From: Atrina japonica
Taxonomy: Eukaryota; Mollusca; Bivalvia; Pterioida; Pinnidae
Length of the DNA: 64,000 bases
Direction of reading: 5' to 3'
NCBI GenBank assembly: GCA_030159075.1
Contig: BROG01000050.1
Span: 228,501 to 292,500 of the forward strand
Shown: positions 42,501 to 57,500 of the stretch, one piece after another
Layout: each line of letters starts with the position of its first letter
Position numbering within the stretch: position 1 is the stretch's first letter
The notes under the pieces: generated by a model
Databases searched by the model: none
What the model was told of the DNA's origin: nothing
The model's input: the letters and a program-made list of their open reading frames with translations, nothing else
Translations under genes and position numbers: made by a program

Positions 42501-45500
42501 GATAAGCTTCACTCTATTTTTTTTTTACTTGTCTCACAATAAATGCATACTTATGAACACCTACTAATTCTAAATCAATATCTGAATCTTTTCATTCCTG
42601 ATTGGTCAATATTTTTGGCATTGCAATTAATGGTCTAAATATAGTCATGAATAAAAAAAAAAATAAGAAGTAAAAGAGGGATAATATTGGAGTTCAATGT
42701 AATATTAATGGTCATCAATAACCTAACGACCAAACCTCACACAAAAGAATTCCATTTTTCATACATTTCTGTATCTCGAAGTCATGCAATATGTAAATAT
42801 TAGTGCAGAGATGAGAATACCTTTAAATACAGCACTGACAGAGATTGAAACTTGGAGATAGCACGAACAGTAAATCATTATAGGATGTACTGATAATAGA
42901 AACAGAAAGCAATTTATACAGGTACACAAAGGAAATGAAGTTGATATTTTTGGTTCTACAGAGTGAAAACATTGCTTTAATTAGTATTGTGTTACACGAG
43001 ATGTAAAGATATAATTATTTGAAAAATTGTCTTCAAGACACATAGCAATATGAAAGCATCTGTACATGTTGTGTCAATAAAAATTAATTGGTTTAAAAAA
43101 AATTGTAAATTAAATGTTAAATGAGCCTTACATATGCCAAAGAGACTGGGATTTGCATCATGTATATGTATAACTATTTTCAGGCTAACTGACAAATACA
43201 CAAAATCTAAACAGGAAGACAGATAGAGAAATAGACAGGCTGAGACACAGACAGACAAAAAGACAGACAGAGAGAGACAAAGACAGAATGACAAATAGGC
43301 AGAGAGAGAAAGACAAATGAGAAAGACAGAGACAGACAACTATTCCACAGGCAGACAGATAAAGAAATAGAAAGACAGACAGACAGAGAAAGAAATATAT
43401 ACAATGTAGAAAGACAGAGATAGACAACTGTTCCACAGGCAGACAGATAAAGAAATAGAAAGACAGAGACAGACAAAGAAATATATATAATGTAGAAAGA
43501 CAGAGACAGACAACTGTTCCACAGGCAGACAGATAAATAAATAAAAAGACAGAGACAGAGAAAGAAATATATACAATGTAGAAAGACAGAGACAGACAAC
43601 TGTTCCACAGGCAGACAGATAAATAAATAGAAAGACAGAGACAGAGAAAGAAATATATACAATGTAGAAAGAAGGAGACAACTGTTCCATAGGCAGACAG
43701 ATAAATAGATAGAAAGACAAGAGACAGACAAAGAAATATATACAATGTAAAGATCACCATCATCTAAATAAATCTGACAGATCACCATCATCTGAAAAAT
43801 CTGACAGAGATCATCATCATCTGAAAAAATCTGACAGAGATCATCATCATCTGAAAAAATCTGACACAGATCACCATCACCTGAATAAATCTGACAGATC
43901 ACATCATCTGAAAAAATCTGACAGAGATCACCATCATCTGAACAAATCTGACACAGATCACCATCATCTGAATAAATCTGATAAATCACCATCATCTGAA
44001 AAATCTGACAGAGATCATCATCATCTGAAAAAATCTGACCATCATCTGAACACATCTGACAGATATAACCATCAACTGAAAAATCTGACAGAGATCACCA
44101 TCATCTGAACACACCTGACAGAGATAACCATCATCTCAACAAATCTAACAGAGAGATGATGAAATGTTTTGATGAAACTATGGCAATAAATAAACAGTAA
44201 TAAGTGAATACTTGATTTAATGTAATGGCATGGATATATAATTTATAGACAATATCAAAAATAGTAAAGCATAACATTTCAAGAAGAAAAAAAAATCGTC
44301 AATCAATAATGATGACAGTTACAGGTTGAACACTTAAATAATCGCAGTCATAATATATCCACAACCTGACAAATAGAATCATCCGTTACAGGACTGTGTT
44401 ACCTTAGATACGTACTGGTGTAAACTAAAGCAAGTCTATCCAAGTTTTCCATATCTAGTTGAGTTCAAGACAATATTGAGAAATGAACAAATGTGAAGCA
44501 GGATTTTTTTATTTTTCACAGAACTGAAAATCAATCATAAATATTTTATGACGGAAAAGTAGTCAGGGAAACTCTGTTAACCCATTTACTCCTAAAGACA
44601 CATTTATACTAGTCTAAGTCATTAATTTATAGAAGAGTCCATTGTTTTTTCAGGGATTAATGAGTTAACTCATCAACCCCTGTGGTCACTTTTAGACTCA
44701 CCCAAATCAATAAAAAATTATGGTGTACTGTCATAACTCGGGAGTGAACAAGTTCACATTACATGTAAAATTATCATAAAATTTCTATTCAAAGTAATAG
44801 TCCCCTGAAGTGGGCTTCTTAGTGAACATAACCATTCTTTGAAATGGCAAGTCCAAATGTAGCTTTGGTGAGTTAATACAGTTTGTGCTTATTTATTTGT
44901 TCTTTTACCTAATTCTTAGTCGGTATAGAAAACCTGGTCTAAATACTGGCTAGTCAGATGACAGGACCAAATTGTTTTACTCCTGTTTGATTGGGTGTTT
45001 TATGCAAATTCAAACAAAGTTTTTTGTTTTATCATGGTGGCCAGTTTTCAATGGTGGAGCTTGACGTAATAAGTGTGAGGAGATGAACCCACTCTCGGCA
45101 CTAACTAAAGTGCGAGGTGATGAACCCAATCTCAACATTAACTAAAATGTGAGGTGATGAACCCACTCTCAGCCCTAACTAAAGTGCGAGGTGATGAACC
45201 CACTCTCAGCACTAACTAAAGTGCGAGGTGATGAACCCAATCTCAACATTAACTAAAATGTGAGGTGATGAACCCACTCTCAGCCCTAACTAAAGTGCGA
45301 GGTGATGAACCCACTCTCAGCACTAACTAAAGTGCGAGGTGATGAACCCAATCTCAACATTAACTAAAATGTAAGGTGATGAACCCCCTCTCAGCACTAA
45401 CTAAAGTGCGAGGTGATGAACCCACTCTAACCACTAACTAAACACACTCTCGGCACTAGATAAAAAGTGAGGTGATGAACCCAATCTCAACATTAACTAA

Positions 45501-48500
45501 AATGTGAGGTGATGAACTCACTCATAACACTAATTAAAGTGTGAGGTGATAAACCCATTCTCACTGCTAACTAAAGTGTGAAGTGATGAACCCACTCTCA
45601 GCACTAAATACTACAGTGACCACATGACGATGTGGCCAGAATATAAACAACAACTGCATGATAATAAAGCAATCAATACCATTAACCTATATTTCATCTT
45701 CATTATTTCTTTTCATTAAAGAACCTCACAAAAATAGATTCCTAATGTTGATGTAACACAAAAACATGGAAAGAGCAGGAGATCAATTGAAAGTAATAAG
45801 CGCAATATCACTCTAGTGTATACACATGTAGGTACCGCTGAATTATTAAAGCAATGTTGTTCAGGACTGGTAATTTAGACAAAATAATTGCCATATTACG
45901 AATGACTCCTGCCACACTCAGGGATTTTTATCGTGAAAGGGATTTCTACTTTTAAAAAAAGCTACTTTTATGAGTGGAATAAGAAATGAATATTTAAAAC
46001 ATATATTTTCAATAAAAATTATAATGTGCAAAAAGTCTTAACCTATTTTATAAGATGCCAAAATGTCATATATGACAGGTGGTTGCTAATCTAAGGTAAC
46101 CTATCATTTGATAAGCAAGGATGTCATGTATATGGCATTAAATGAAGTTCAACATGAATATTTGCATAAAATTGAGTGTTGTCAAATCGGTTGAAAATCG
46201 TAATTGATTAATCAGTAGCATCGGTTGACTCTAACGGATTCATGATCAGCTGATAATTGGATCAGACACTTATAATGCTATCTTGCAAAATCTTAAAATG
46301 TACATGTAGCTCATTTTATAATGATATTACTAATGATAAATTAAATTCTTAATATGCAATGTTGTATTTTCATTGTCTTTTCCAATAAAACTTGATTATG
46401 GATGGAAAACACAGATTTTAACATGATTAAGTTTTCATAAATCAGAAGATACTTGTACATGTAAGTAACATTTAACATGGCGAGAGCGGTTTATCAGAGC
46501 TGGTTGTATGACAGTAATAAAGAATTGTTTGAAATTAAGATTATAGAAAAAAAAAAAACGATTATAATCGATTACGAAATCTCAAATCGATTGTCTAAAA
46601 TCGACAACTTTTCTGATTGATCATTGTGACAATACTTATAAAATTGTTTACCGGTAACAAGGATCACTGATTGGGAAGGAAAAATTGTAGACATTGTCCA
46701 CATGAATTGTACATGTAAACAAATATATGGCAAAGGGTTTCATTTAGGTGGCATAGGCCAGGCAGCCAATAAATATATCTACATCTACTCTGATACAGAA
46801 TGTGAAAGTAATGTATATGTATGCAAATACTGTATATATCCTTTAACAACACACTTCATCACAGATTCTATTCAAACTTTAACGATTTATGCAAAATTTG
46901 ACAGAATTGCATAAAGTCTGTTTGAATGATGTTATTTGAAATTCTATACACCACCTGTTGAAAAATGGCCTCAATTTGTCACCAGATCGTTCTATGAATT
47001 GTACAGATCAAATTAACTAGAAACATTTGTACAACAGATTTATACAGAATAAAATAGCTTATTGGAGAATTATGTCAAGTCAAAGTGCTTCTGTAAATGT
47101 ATATGATGAAGTTGTTCATGGTACATTATAATATATACATTATATATATATATATACACATGTGAAAAAAGAGAGATTGCACATGAAATAGAGAAGAAAA
47201 TGTGTGCATAGATAGATATACACACATACATTTATATATATATATAAAAATAAAATAAAAAAATATAATATATATTATATAAAAATATAATAAAAGCTAA
47301 AATATAACAAATAAAAAGATAAGAATTAGATAACTACAGAAACAAATAGGGAAGAAAATCATATGCATTTTCATTTTTAATTTAAGGCTTCATTTTAATT
47401 CAAACCATTTTTTCCCCCATTGTTGAAGGAAATAGAAAAAAAAAAAAAAATTTGTTGTTGTTGTTGTTGATTAATTCTGCACTACATGTATATGTGAAGG
47501 AATGATTTTTATGATAGAGATCAAATAAAGATATAAAGCTGTAAAATTGAGCGATAAAAAGTGCGAAAAAGCTGTGCATCAGAACACACCTGGGTACTCC
47601 TTTTTTTCGTTTTCTAAAATAATATTACATCGTTATCAGTACATCAACGTTTACATTTTGATAGTTATCACATCATTGTAATACAACAAGCAACATATTT
47701 ATTCATCAATTTTTGACAATGATGTTTACTTGTACCGATTTCAAAACAACATGGTTTACCCATCGCAAATGAATAGAGACAGGAAAATATGAAAACTGGC
47801 AGAATAATGAAAATCTGTACTTTAAATCCCGTAAGATCAATACGAATTGTATTGTGAAATCAGGTGATATATTAAAAGTCATTTGAATTCAATAGCGAAA
47901 CCAAACATTTAAAAAGCTGGTGATTGAACTGGTGATCAGGTTGCTAAAACACATCCAAACATTGTCCAAACATTCTCAATTTTCAGTATAAACGTTTGTG
48001 TTAAAGATAAAAAAAAAATATATGTATGAACTAATAATTAGTTTAAAATGTGTACAAGTTCTCAGACATGATGTTATGTTTTACTCGTTTTATTTCTAAT
48101 TTGGTATGTCTTAAGAATTATGCTTGATACAAAAAAAAATCCTTACTTGCCTTAATCCATTTACAAATGCATGAAACATACTGTAGTTTTTATTTTCCAA
48201 GGGACGTTTGTACAATGTAAGATTTTTCAAGTCTGATACATAAACATGTACATCTACTAAGTTTAATCGTCTTGAGAATGTTTTGGTAAAACATGCATGC
48301 ACATTCATATACATGTACATGCACACCCACCCACACAGATACATATATATACATTTGCACTAACATAGCTATAAAACCCAACATATAAAAATTACATCAA
48401 ATTTCAAAGTAGGGTGGATAATTACAATGTATAAGTCAATAGTATTTCGGTTCTTTTTTTTTTTTTTTTTTTTTTAGTGGTTCAAAAAGTACATGTAGCT

Positions 48501-51500
48501 GGGTCATGTTTTTGTTTTTTGTTTACTGTTGTTGTTTTTCTAAGTGATTTATTTATATAATTCTATATACATTGTATCAAGACAAGACCCACCATTGGCC
48601 AAAACAAGTTTTCTGAATTTCTCCAATATTTTTTAGGGAAAAAAAGTGTACAGTGTTGACAAAATGGCCTCTCAGATACATGTATGAAGTTTGTCGGGTA
48701 GCTGGTCAGACAAATGTACAATAAGGACAGTACAATACATATATTCTTATTTCAGCTGTTCACTACTGATACATGTACATGTAGTTACACAAATTGAAAT
48801 TTTTGAGATACATTATCTTGCATTGAAGAAGTGGTCTTAGTTGGGCTCAAGTTGTCAGCCATATATGATTACAAAGAAATCCCCAACTGTTAGTGTCAAT
48901 TCCGAATCAATCAACTGTAAATAATTTGGGTTTCCCTGACTTTTTGATACAGAATTCTGGGGCCTGTTTTACAAATGGTCTTTTGTACTAAATCCTAAGT
49001 TTGAGTCCTTATTGTCATGGGACAGACCAATCAGTGATGCGTTGCCATGGCAGTTAGGACTAATAGTTAGGATTCCAGTCTTAGGACCTTTCATAAAACA
49101 GGCCCCTGGTCTTAAAAAGTTTTAGTTCAGTGATATCTGTAAATGCATGGATCGGAGGATGGACCTTCATACATGTAGATTTAAGAACATGTACATGTTG
49201 GAAGATGGTAGACATTTTTTCAGCACTAAAAACTACAATGTAAATACATGTTTGTTTGTTTATTGTTGTTTAACGTCCCACTCAAGAATATTTCCCTCAT
49301 ATGGAGACGTCACCAAATGCTGGTGAAGGTCTTCAAATTTTGGCTTATGCTCACCACATACATGTACGGCCACTGAGCAGTGAGGGTTCTTTAACATGCC
49401 GACACCTACTGTGACAAGGGACCTCGGTTTTTACTATCTCATCCAAAAGACAGGAAACCAACCCTCCGCTGGCTGGACTCAAACTCACCGACTGAGCCAG
49501 GCCGGCTCGTAAATACATGTAGTAAAAGGCACTACCACAATACCACTGAACTTTGACCCAGCATAATTAGCTACTGAAGAAACTTATCACAGTTGTAAGT
49601 TGTTGTTAGATTTTTTTCTCAAGATGTCAATAGCATTTTGGTTCGGGATTAATCTATAAGAAAAATTTATAAGAAATACTTTAGAGATAATTTTCTAAAA
49701 GATACATAAGTACCGGTACATAAACTATGACAGGCATGGGGCATTAATGAAGCAGAATTCATATATGTATTGTATAAGCATATCAATCCATAGCACAAGT
49801 CTAAATATGTGACACTTCATCTATAAGCTGGTGGCATCTCCATTAGGCCTTTTTCTGTCAATTTTGGGAAAATGCCATTCGCGACACAATTGGAATATTC
49901 AATGCAAACTTGTGTCAAATTAGATAAAAAAAATTAGCATACATGTAAATACACATGTAGGCTAATGGAATTTCTTTTTTTCTCAATGCATTTCCCGAGA
50001 AATAGTCAATTTTTATAGGGTCACAGTCTGTACACAAAATTGTTGATTTCTTTTCATCCAACTGGGAAAAAACGCATGTATTTTGTATTGGGAATAAAGT
50101 CGAATTTCAGCCCCATAGAAACTAAAGAAAAAGGCCTGTCATATAAGTGAAAAAGTTGTTGTTGTGACATAAAACAACAACCTGTAAAATTCTGTAGCGC
50201 AGGTCAAAATTTCTTGCACTTCACCATGCCTGGTTATATCAGCATACAATTTACAATAAATATTCTTGACATTTCATTCAATAATCACTTAACACATTCA
50301 CCCCCCACCTCCCTCCCTAAAGTCACATTTGGGCAGGTCTAAGCTATTGATTTACAGAAGAGTCCATTGTTCTTCAGAGGTTGAAGGGTTAACCAACACA
50401 TGTAATGCATGATGAATATAAACACTTAAAGGGTATACTAAGTAACGTAAAAGAAATTTAAAATATCATTACTGTGGAGGACATTTAAAATGAACAACAA
50501 CAAAACGTAATAATAATAATAATAAAGGGATTGTTGTAGGTTAAGATAAAAACTTTGCCAGGTACGATCTACCCGACGTTAATGACTTTAGTCTGAACTT
50601 TTAAATGATGTCATCTACAAAGCACCCTCTTTTATTAATACCAACTGAATTAGTGTCAAAATACAATTTACTTCAGAAGGTATTCTGTGTTGTTTATACA
50701 TGTATTGTGAAAAAAAGCCACACACTACATCAGTACATTGTACATGTATATTCATTTGAAAACTGTGCCCACAAAATATAATTTATCTATTTTTTCATTC
50801 AGTTTTAAGGTATAATTGGTCAGGGTTTCCAAGAAGTCAAAAGTTTATTTATGAAGCATTTCTTTTTTTTTAATAATAATAATAATAAACATTTTGATTT
50901 TGAAGTAAAACAATTTTGATTTATCAAAAGTAAATGATACTGGTCAGGGACCAGTAGCCGGCTATTACATGATTTCGGCTATGTACATGTAAGCACACGA
51001 TTTTGTGAGATGTTTTTTATATGTAGATCAATCATCAGATGGACATTTTTCTCAAACAGAAGAAAAAAAAAATATTGTTGCAGTACATACTAAAGGCAAA
51101 ATCACACCATAGCTGGCAACTGGTCTTCGCCAGCTACTGGTCCCTGGCCAGTGGAGAATAGGGAAATTGCTGGAAAAAAAAGAGCCGGCATGGCTCAGTT
51201 GGTAGCGCGCTCAACTCTTGATCGTGAGGCCGTGAGTTCGAGTCCAGCCAGCGGCAAGTTGGCTTCCTGTCCTTCGACTGAGACAGTAAAACTCAAGGTC
51301 CCGTGTCGCAGCCAGCGGCAAGTTGGTTTCCTGTCCTTCGGATGACAATTTTTTAAGAGAATAATGTGAAGATATTTCTTATTGCATTTCAATAGACTTC
51401 TTACTGTTGAACAAATTTGAAATTAAAAGATTCATCAGTTTAATTTTTTTGTTGAAAATTCCCTATTTTTTTGTGTGTACATTGTAAATACATGTACTTG

Positions 51501-54500
51501 TAATATTGTGATATCTAATTTTCACTTTTTGTTTATAGTGTATAATTTTTGAAATTACAGATTGGAAAATTACATCCAAACATGCAATGAAACTTGGAAA
51601 CATTCTCTGTTTTAGCAGTGAAAATTCTATTCAAATGTGATGAGAAATGGATTCACTACATTTTTATTGAAAATATTTGGTTTTATATAAAATATATACA
51701 TGTATAGTAAAAATAAAAAAGTCTATAAACTTCTGGCAAGTACAATGTGCATGTGGCTGTACAAAAATGTCCAGTTCCTGTTAAATATTGTGTGGTTTTA
51801 CCTTAAAATCATGAAAAGTTTGTTAAGCATGTACATTTTGTATACTGAGTAAATTTAGCGACTTTAGGCTCTGGTGGCACAAATGTGAAGCTTGTGTATT
51901 ACCCACTCAAACAACCACTAAGACAGACACTGACACACAGGCAGACAATCCAATGAATCTAAAACTTTTAAATTATTAACAAGGTACATACAAAAGGTAT
52001 TTAGACATTTCCATGTTTTCTGTATACCGTACATCAATTATAAAACCAACAATTTTCAAACATTCATCTGAAAGGAAGTTGATTAATTATTCATGTACCA
52101 GACATGTATATACAGTGTTCATGTTTTACCGATAAATTCATATTTCTGAAATTCATTAGGTAAATTTCTTGAACCATCAATACAGGAAATAAGGTACCTG
52201 TATACATGTAAATATACATAAAAATTTCTGAATGCAACTATCTTCAATTGGTAGATTACTGTAAATATGGGTTCTTTAACCCGAATTCAGTCTATTTAAA
52301 CCGATAAGATCTTTTAATCTTTCAACAAATTGTAGGTATTCTAAAAACTAATAAACAGTCATAAACGGTCTACAATGTTATTTTTTATATGGATTGAAAT
52401 TACTGTGGTTGCACAAGTGTCAAATTTCATATACAAATATATTTCCTACAATCATTTTAAAGCGTTTATTTCATATGAAATGACGATACAACTGATTGTG
52501 GAAAAAAAAATTCCTTTTAGTTCAATGTATTAATGTGTTCTTACAATTTTTTCATTGAAGACGAGTAATTTGCAAGAAATTATCATTAATACCTTCCCAA
52601 ATTATCTACAAGTAACATATATGTATTTAACATATAAAGTTGGTGAACCAAAGCATATTCATAGGTTTAAATCTTATAGAACATAAAAATACATGTATGA
52701 TTGTAGTGAGCTATCTACTCCTTCTGATCAAATCTTCAAACATGTATGAGACTATGATAACTAAGGACTATTTTGGGTTACGGAGACAAATATAACATAT
52801 ATGTACTATGATGCATCTATCGAACTAACAGATATTATACTTTTGTTCAGAGGTCTGCTTGTTTACAAAACGTTGTGTTTGTTTGTTTTATGTACTGGTA
52901 TGTTTTAAGCCACACTAAAACAAAACCATTTATATGTTGGCTACCACTTTCAGCAGGGTTCACCCCAGACTCAGTAAAGTAAACCTTAAGCCAAAAAATT
53001 AGCCAATCCAGAGTTTTTTAGCCAATTGCTATTTTGATTAGCCAGGTCAATGTATATTGACACCAAAAGTGTTTTTTAATCTTACGCAACATGGTGACAT
53101 GCACTAGTTCAAACTACATGTATACACAGTAATACCTGTTATAGCAGCCACCTTTATATCAGGATTACCTGTTTATAAAGGTCAGTTTTTTCAAGTCCCT
53201 TGACTGCATACTTCAACTCAATTGAACCTGTGCATAAGGGTCACCTGCTCATAAAGGTCAATATTATCTGGTCCCTTGGGTGGCCCCTATATACAGGTTT
53301 CACTGTATATACATTTGACAAACTTTTTGCAAGTCTGGAGATCTATCTACATGTACTTGATTGGACAAATTTTGGGAGACAATTCTGTGGTCACCGACTG
53401 ACCATCCCCTTACTGATGCTGTATGTATTGTCAAAAAAAATTGTCACAAATTGGCCATGCCCTTACTTATGCTGTACATGTACATGTATGTATCGTCCAA
53501 AAAAATTGTCTGTGATCCTGTTATTTTCCACTCTTTTGAATGAGAGTATCAGATATACACACGTAACATACACCTGACTTGTCCAAAAACATTAGCCAGG
53601 AAATTAGCCAATTACAATATTTTTTTAGCCAATCTTGAAAAAACTTATTCAATGGCTACATTGACTAATGACAGGGTGAGCAATGAGTTTGCAAAGGTAG
53701 CTAGAGGAGAGATCCCTCAAATTTTTTCTACTAAAAATACCACTTCAGTAAGTAACTCTGGTACCGAATTGGGAAATACGTGCCAAATTGATAATTTATC
53801 ATACCACTTTGGAACTAGTGAATTTGTCATTGGAATGATAAAATTTGTTTCCAACTAATCCAACCCACTAGTGAAATAGAATTGCTAAGTTTCACCCCTG
53901 TATTGTGAACAATTCCATCAGTCATCATTAGAATAAATATATATCGATTTAATCAAAATTATACTAAGAAGTCTATGTACGTTTTAAACTTCACCATTCA
54001 ATTTCAATACAACGGTATTAGGAAAAACATGCAGACAGAATATGGATACAAGTATAATTTAACCTTACATTTAATTCAGGATTTAAACATTTACATAACA
54101 AGAAGACAGATACGTGTACTTGAGCCAATTTGACTTTGAGGGACCTTTACAGCACATAGTCAATGTACATGTAATTTTTATCTAATATAAAAGATATTCC
54201 ATGCCTCAGCCTAAATAGACCAATCGTACAATGTATATCCATTTTATTTATTGTATAATAAACGAATCAAATGTGTCACATGACTTACAGATAACGTAAA
54301 TGACAAAATAACAGTCGACATCAAATGCACATTAAAAGTTATCTATCTGACATGGTGTTGGATTAACACGATTTAAATTTTTTCTTGTTTATTAACATGC
54401 TACTATCATTATAGAGGACTACCGGTGTCCCATATACATGTAATTTTGACTTCTTACAAACAAGGTATCCGGATACCAAAAATGGCCATATACATTGTAA

Positions 54501-57500
54501 TAAGTATCCCCCCCAATGAATTCTGCATTGAACAGACATACTGATGTTCAGTATCATTTTAAAATATGTTAAGTTGGTAATTTGTCTCTTCTCCTGATTT
54601 CCTAGTGGGGTAAAAAAATTAATTAAAATTTTTTTTTAAGTTTTATGGTGGTCATACATGTATTTGTGATGTTGCAATATTTTCTTTTTTATGAAATTTG
54701 GGGAAATTAATTTATAATATATATATATATTTCTTTTTACATTTTAAGTATATTTCAGAAAGATATCAAGATTGATTAATAAGTAAATTCCCCATTTACA
54801 TGTATATTGTAGGTCCATTTATTTTGCAACTGTCACAAAAAGACATGATGAATTACAAATGAGACTTTGTGAAACAAAATAATGTCAAATCCTCATTAAA
54901 ATTAGAGGCATTAATTGGCACTGCTATAGAAATCTGCTATTCTTACCTTTACCTGGGTAAAAAAAACTGTTATTTCGGAAGGGAAATGAAGTCCTACCTG
55001 TGAATTGTTGCCTTGGGATTTAACACCTGTCTTGAGTTTACAGGTAGGTCTAGAAAGTTAGGTCATTGTTACAAACTCTCCTGATGTAGCAATACGGACA
55101 TTGTCAGCTACCAGCAGATTGTACATGTACATAATAGGTGCTTCACTGAAACCCACAATTATCATAATTTCATTGATTTGAGTCAATCTCTGACATTTAA
55201 TGTGTGAAAATGGTATTATGCAGGATTTTTGGAATTTCCGATGGTTTTCTTTGAACCTGTTTAATGACAGCAGTAAACAAAATCAGAAGTTTGATTGGTG
55301 TTGCTTTGCTCAGTAAATCCCAAAGATGAATTCAGTTTTATAGAATAAACAAGCAAATGGAAAGATATTTCGTTGTATTTAAAAATTACGATAAGTGTAT
55401 AAATTTTTTCGGTAGTGAATACATTTTAATTGACAGGTGTTTAACTGGAAAAAAAAACAACCCATACATTGTACCTATAAAAGTGTTTCATAACTGGTCT
55501 CAGTTCCCTTGTTGATGAATAATGGCAATCTCACTGCATCCAAGAAAACACCAATATCATCGACAGAATTGCTTACAACGTAGTTAAAAGATTTTCTTTT
55601 GTTATTTTGAGGGACAGCAATAAACAAAATATTTGATACTTAAAGGGGCATTAGCTATGATTTTTCAAAACATTTTTTCCCCCTTATTTACTTCTTAGAT
55701 TAATATACATGTACAATAGCAAAAAAAAAAAAAAAAAATAGATATACATAGGCAAAAAAAAATTCTTATATTCTTACATGTATATGTTTTTTTGTGAAAA
55801 TTGCTTAAGAAAACCCAGATTTAGCACTTATTCAATTGCAACTGATTAACTCAACCTTACTATTTGTATATGAATACCACACTGGACCTGACCTTACATT
55901 GTATTTTCACCAAAGATGTAGGAATATAATTTTTTTTATGCCTGTGTATAGCTCTTATTTGTTATTGTATATCAAGTACGAGTAGTGAAAATAGAAAAAA
56001 TTGAAATCATTTTTTGAGGTACATGTAAACACAGCTAATGCCTCTTTATTGCACCAAAAACAAAAAAGATGATGATATCGGTGGAAAATCCAAACTAAAA
56101 ATAAAGAGGCAGTGTAAAGATTTTTTTAAAACAGTATATCTACATGAAAAAATTATCCAGGGGCACCCTTATTAGAGCAGCGCCCCTATAAGGACAAATA
56201 CGGTACATGTACATGTATAATCAAAACATTATCAACATGTCACGAATTTCATAATATCTGTACAGGGCAATGAGAATCCCCTTTTTCGGTTGTTCAGCAC
56301 TCCTTCTCAAATGCAGGACCCTTGAACAATTTTTTAATGTTCAGGGTTTTCAATAAGAGGTGGCCAGAGGACGAAATGACCACTTAGAAACGAAATTTAG
56401 AAATCCTGCAGCTATCATAAGTAAAGTGATGGGTTCTGAAAATATACCCTAGTGGGGTTGGGGACTCCTTTATTCCATATTTGGTCTCTTACATGAAATC
56501 TTATTGAAAACCCTGATATTGTTTTACACCACACTCATATTTTTTCAGTTGAATAGTGGTGACGAGTTTTAATGGTGGTGACAACAACCCACTTACAATG
56601 TACATATACCCAGGAAAAGACCACAGTCTAGAAGTAAACTGGAAAACGTTCTCACAAAATCTTATATACATTTTCAAATCAATTAACATTCAGATTTAAA
56701 TCAAAATAGTGAGGTTTTTATATTACAAAATACATGTATGTATAGTCAAATTTGTCTATAAAGGCCACTCAAGGGAACAGGCAAAAGTAACTGTTATAGA
56801 CAGGTGCCCTTTAGAAAGAGGTTTATTCAATATAAAAAAAGTTTATTTTAAATGGGATTTATAGGCAAGTACCCTTTATATAGAGGTGCCCTTTAATGCA
56901 AGTATACACAGTCTGGCATTAATTCTAACAGTTTAAAAATTCAACATCTGTATTAAGTTTTTTTTCAATTTTACTTTATTAATAGAAATGTTGGATACAA
57001 AATCATTTAATAAACTGACAAATGCTTGTAGGCTCACGGTTCCATGGAGACCTGGACCATGTTGACCAAACAATATGTCTGTTTGTTCAACCAATCAAAG
57101 TACACGTAACAAAAGTAAATAGTATCAATTTCTAAATGCACAGTATTGTATTGTATGAATTGTAGAATGGCTAGAAAATAAAGGAACTGTTATAATCTAA
57201 AGAGGACATGTCTACTGACCAGGGGTAACTACGGTACATTTCTAGTAACCCTGATTCCATCTCCATCGCGGGACACAAACAGTTCCGAAACCTAATTCCA
57301 GATACATTGTTTATTTTATAGATGTTTTACTCAACAATATTCCATAAAATTTGAGAATTTACTCAACCAATCAGATTTTAGGATTAAATTGAGAAAAGTT
57401 TTTAAACCTAAGTCTGAAGTAATTCTTAAAATTTAAGGTGTCAGGTACACAGAAGCAAGCCAGGCAGTGACAGCCATTTTAATGGGGGATGAGAACACTT

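Noticed and set aside
43185..44055. Open frames of 126-282 codons on the minus strand
   Set aside because: They are translations of the 86-bp and 31-bp tandem arrays, repetitive and low complexity.
51183..51256. tRNA-like sequence with good A and B boxes
   Set aside because: It continues into a SINE body and lacks proper acceptor-stem pairing; it is a SINE head, not a tRNA gene.
53652..53858. 68-codon ATG-initiated open frame
   Set aside because: No homology, no splice context, within an eroded repeat region of the large intron.
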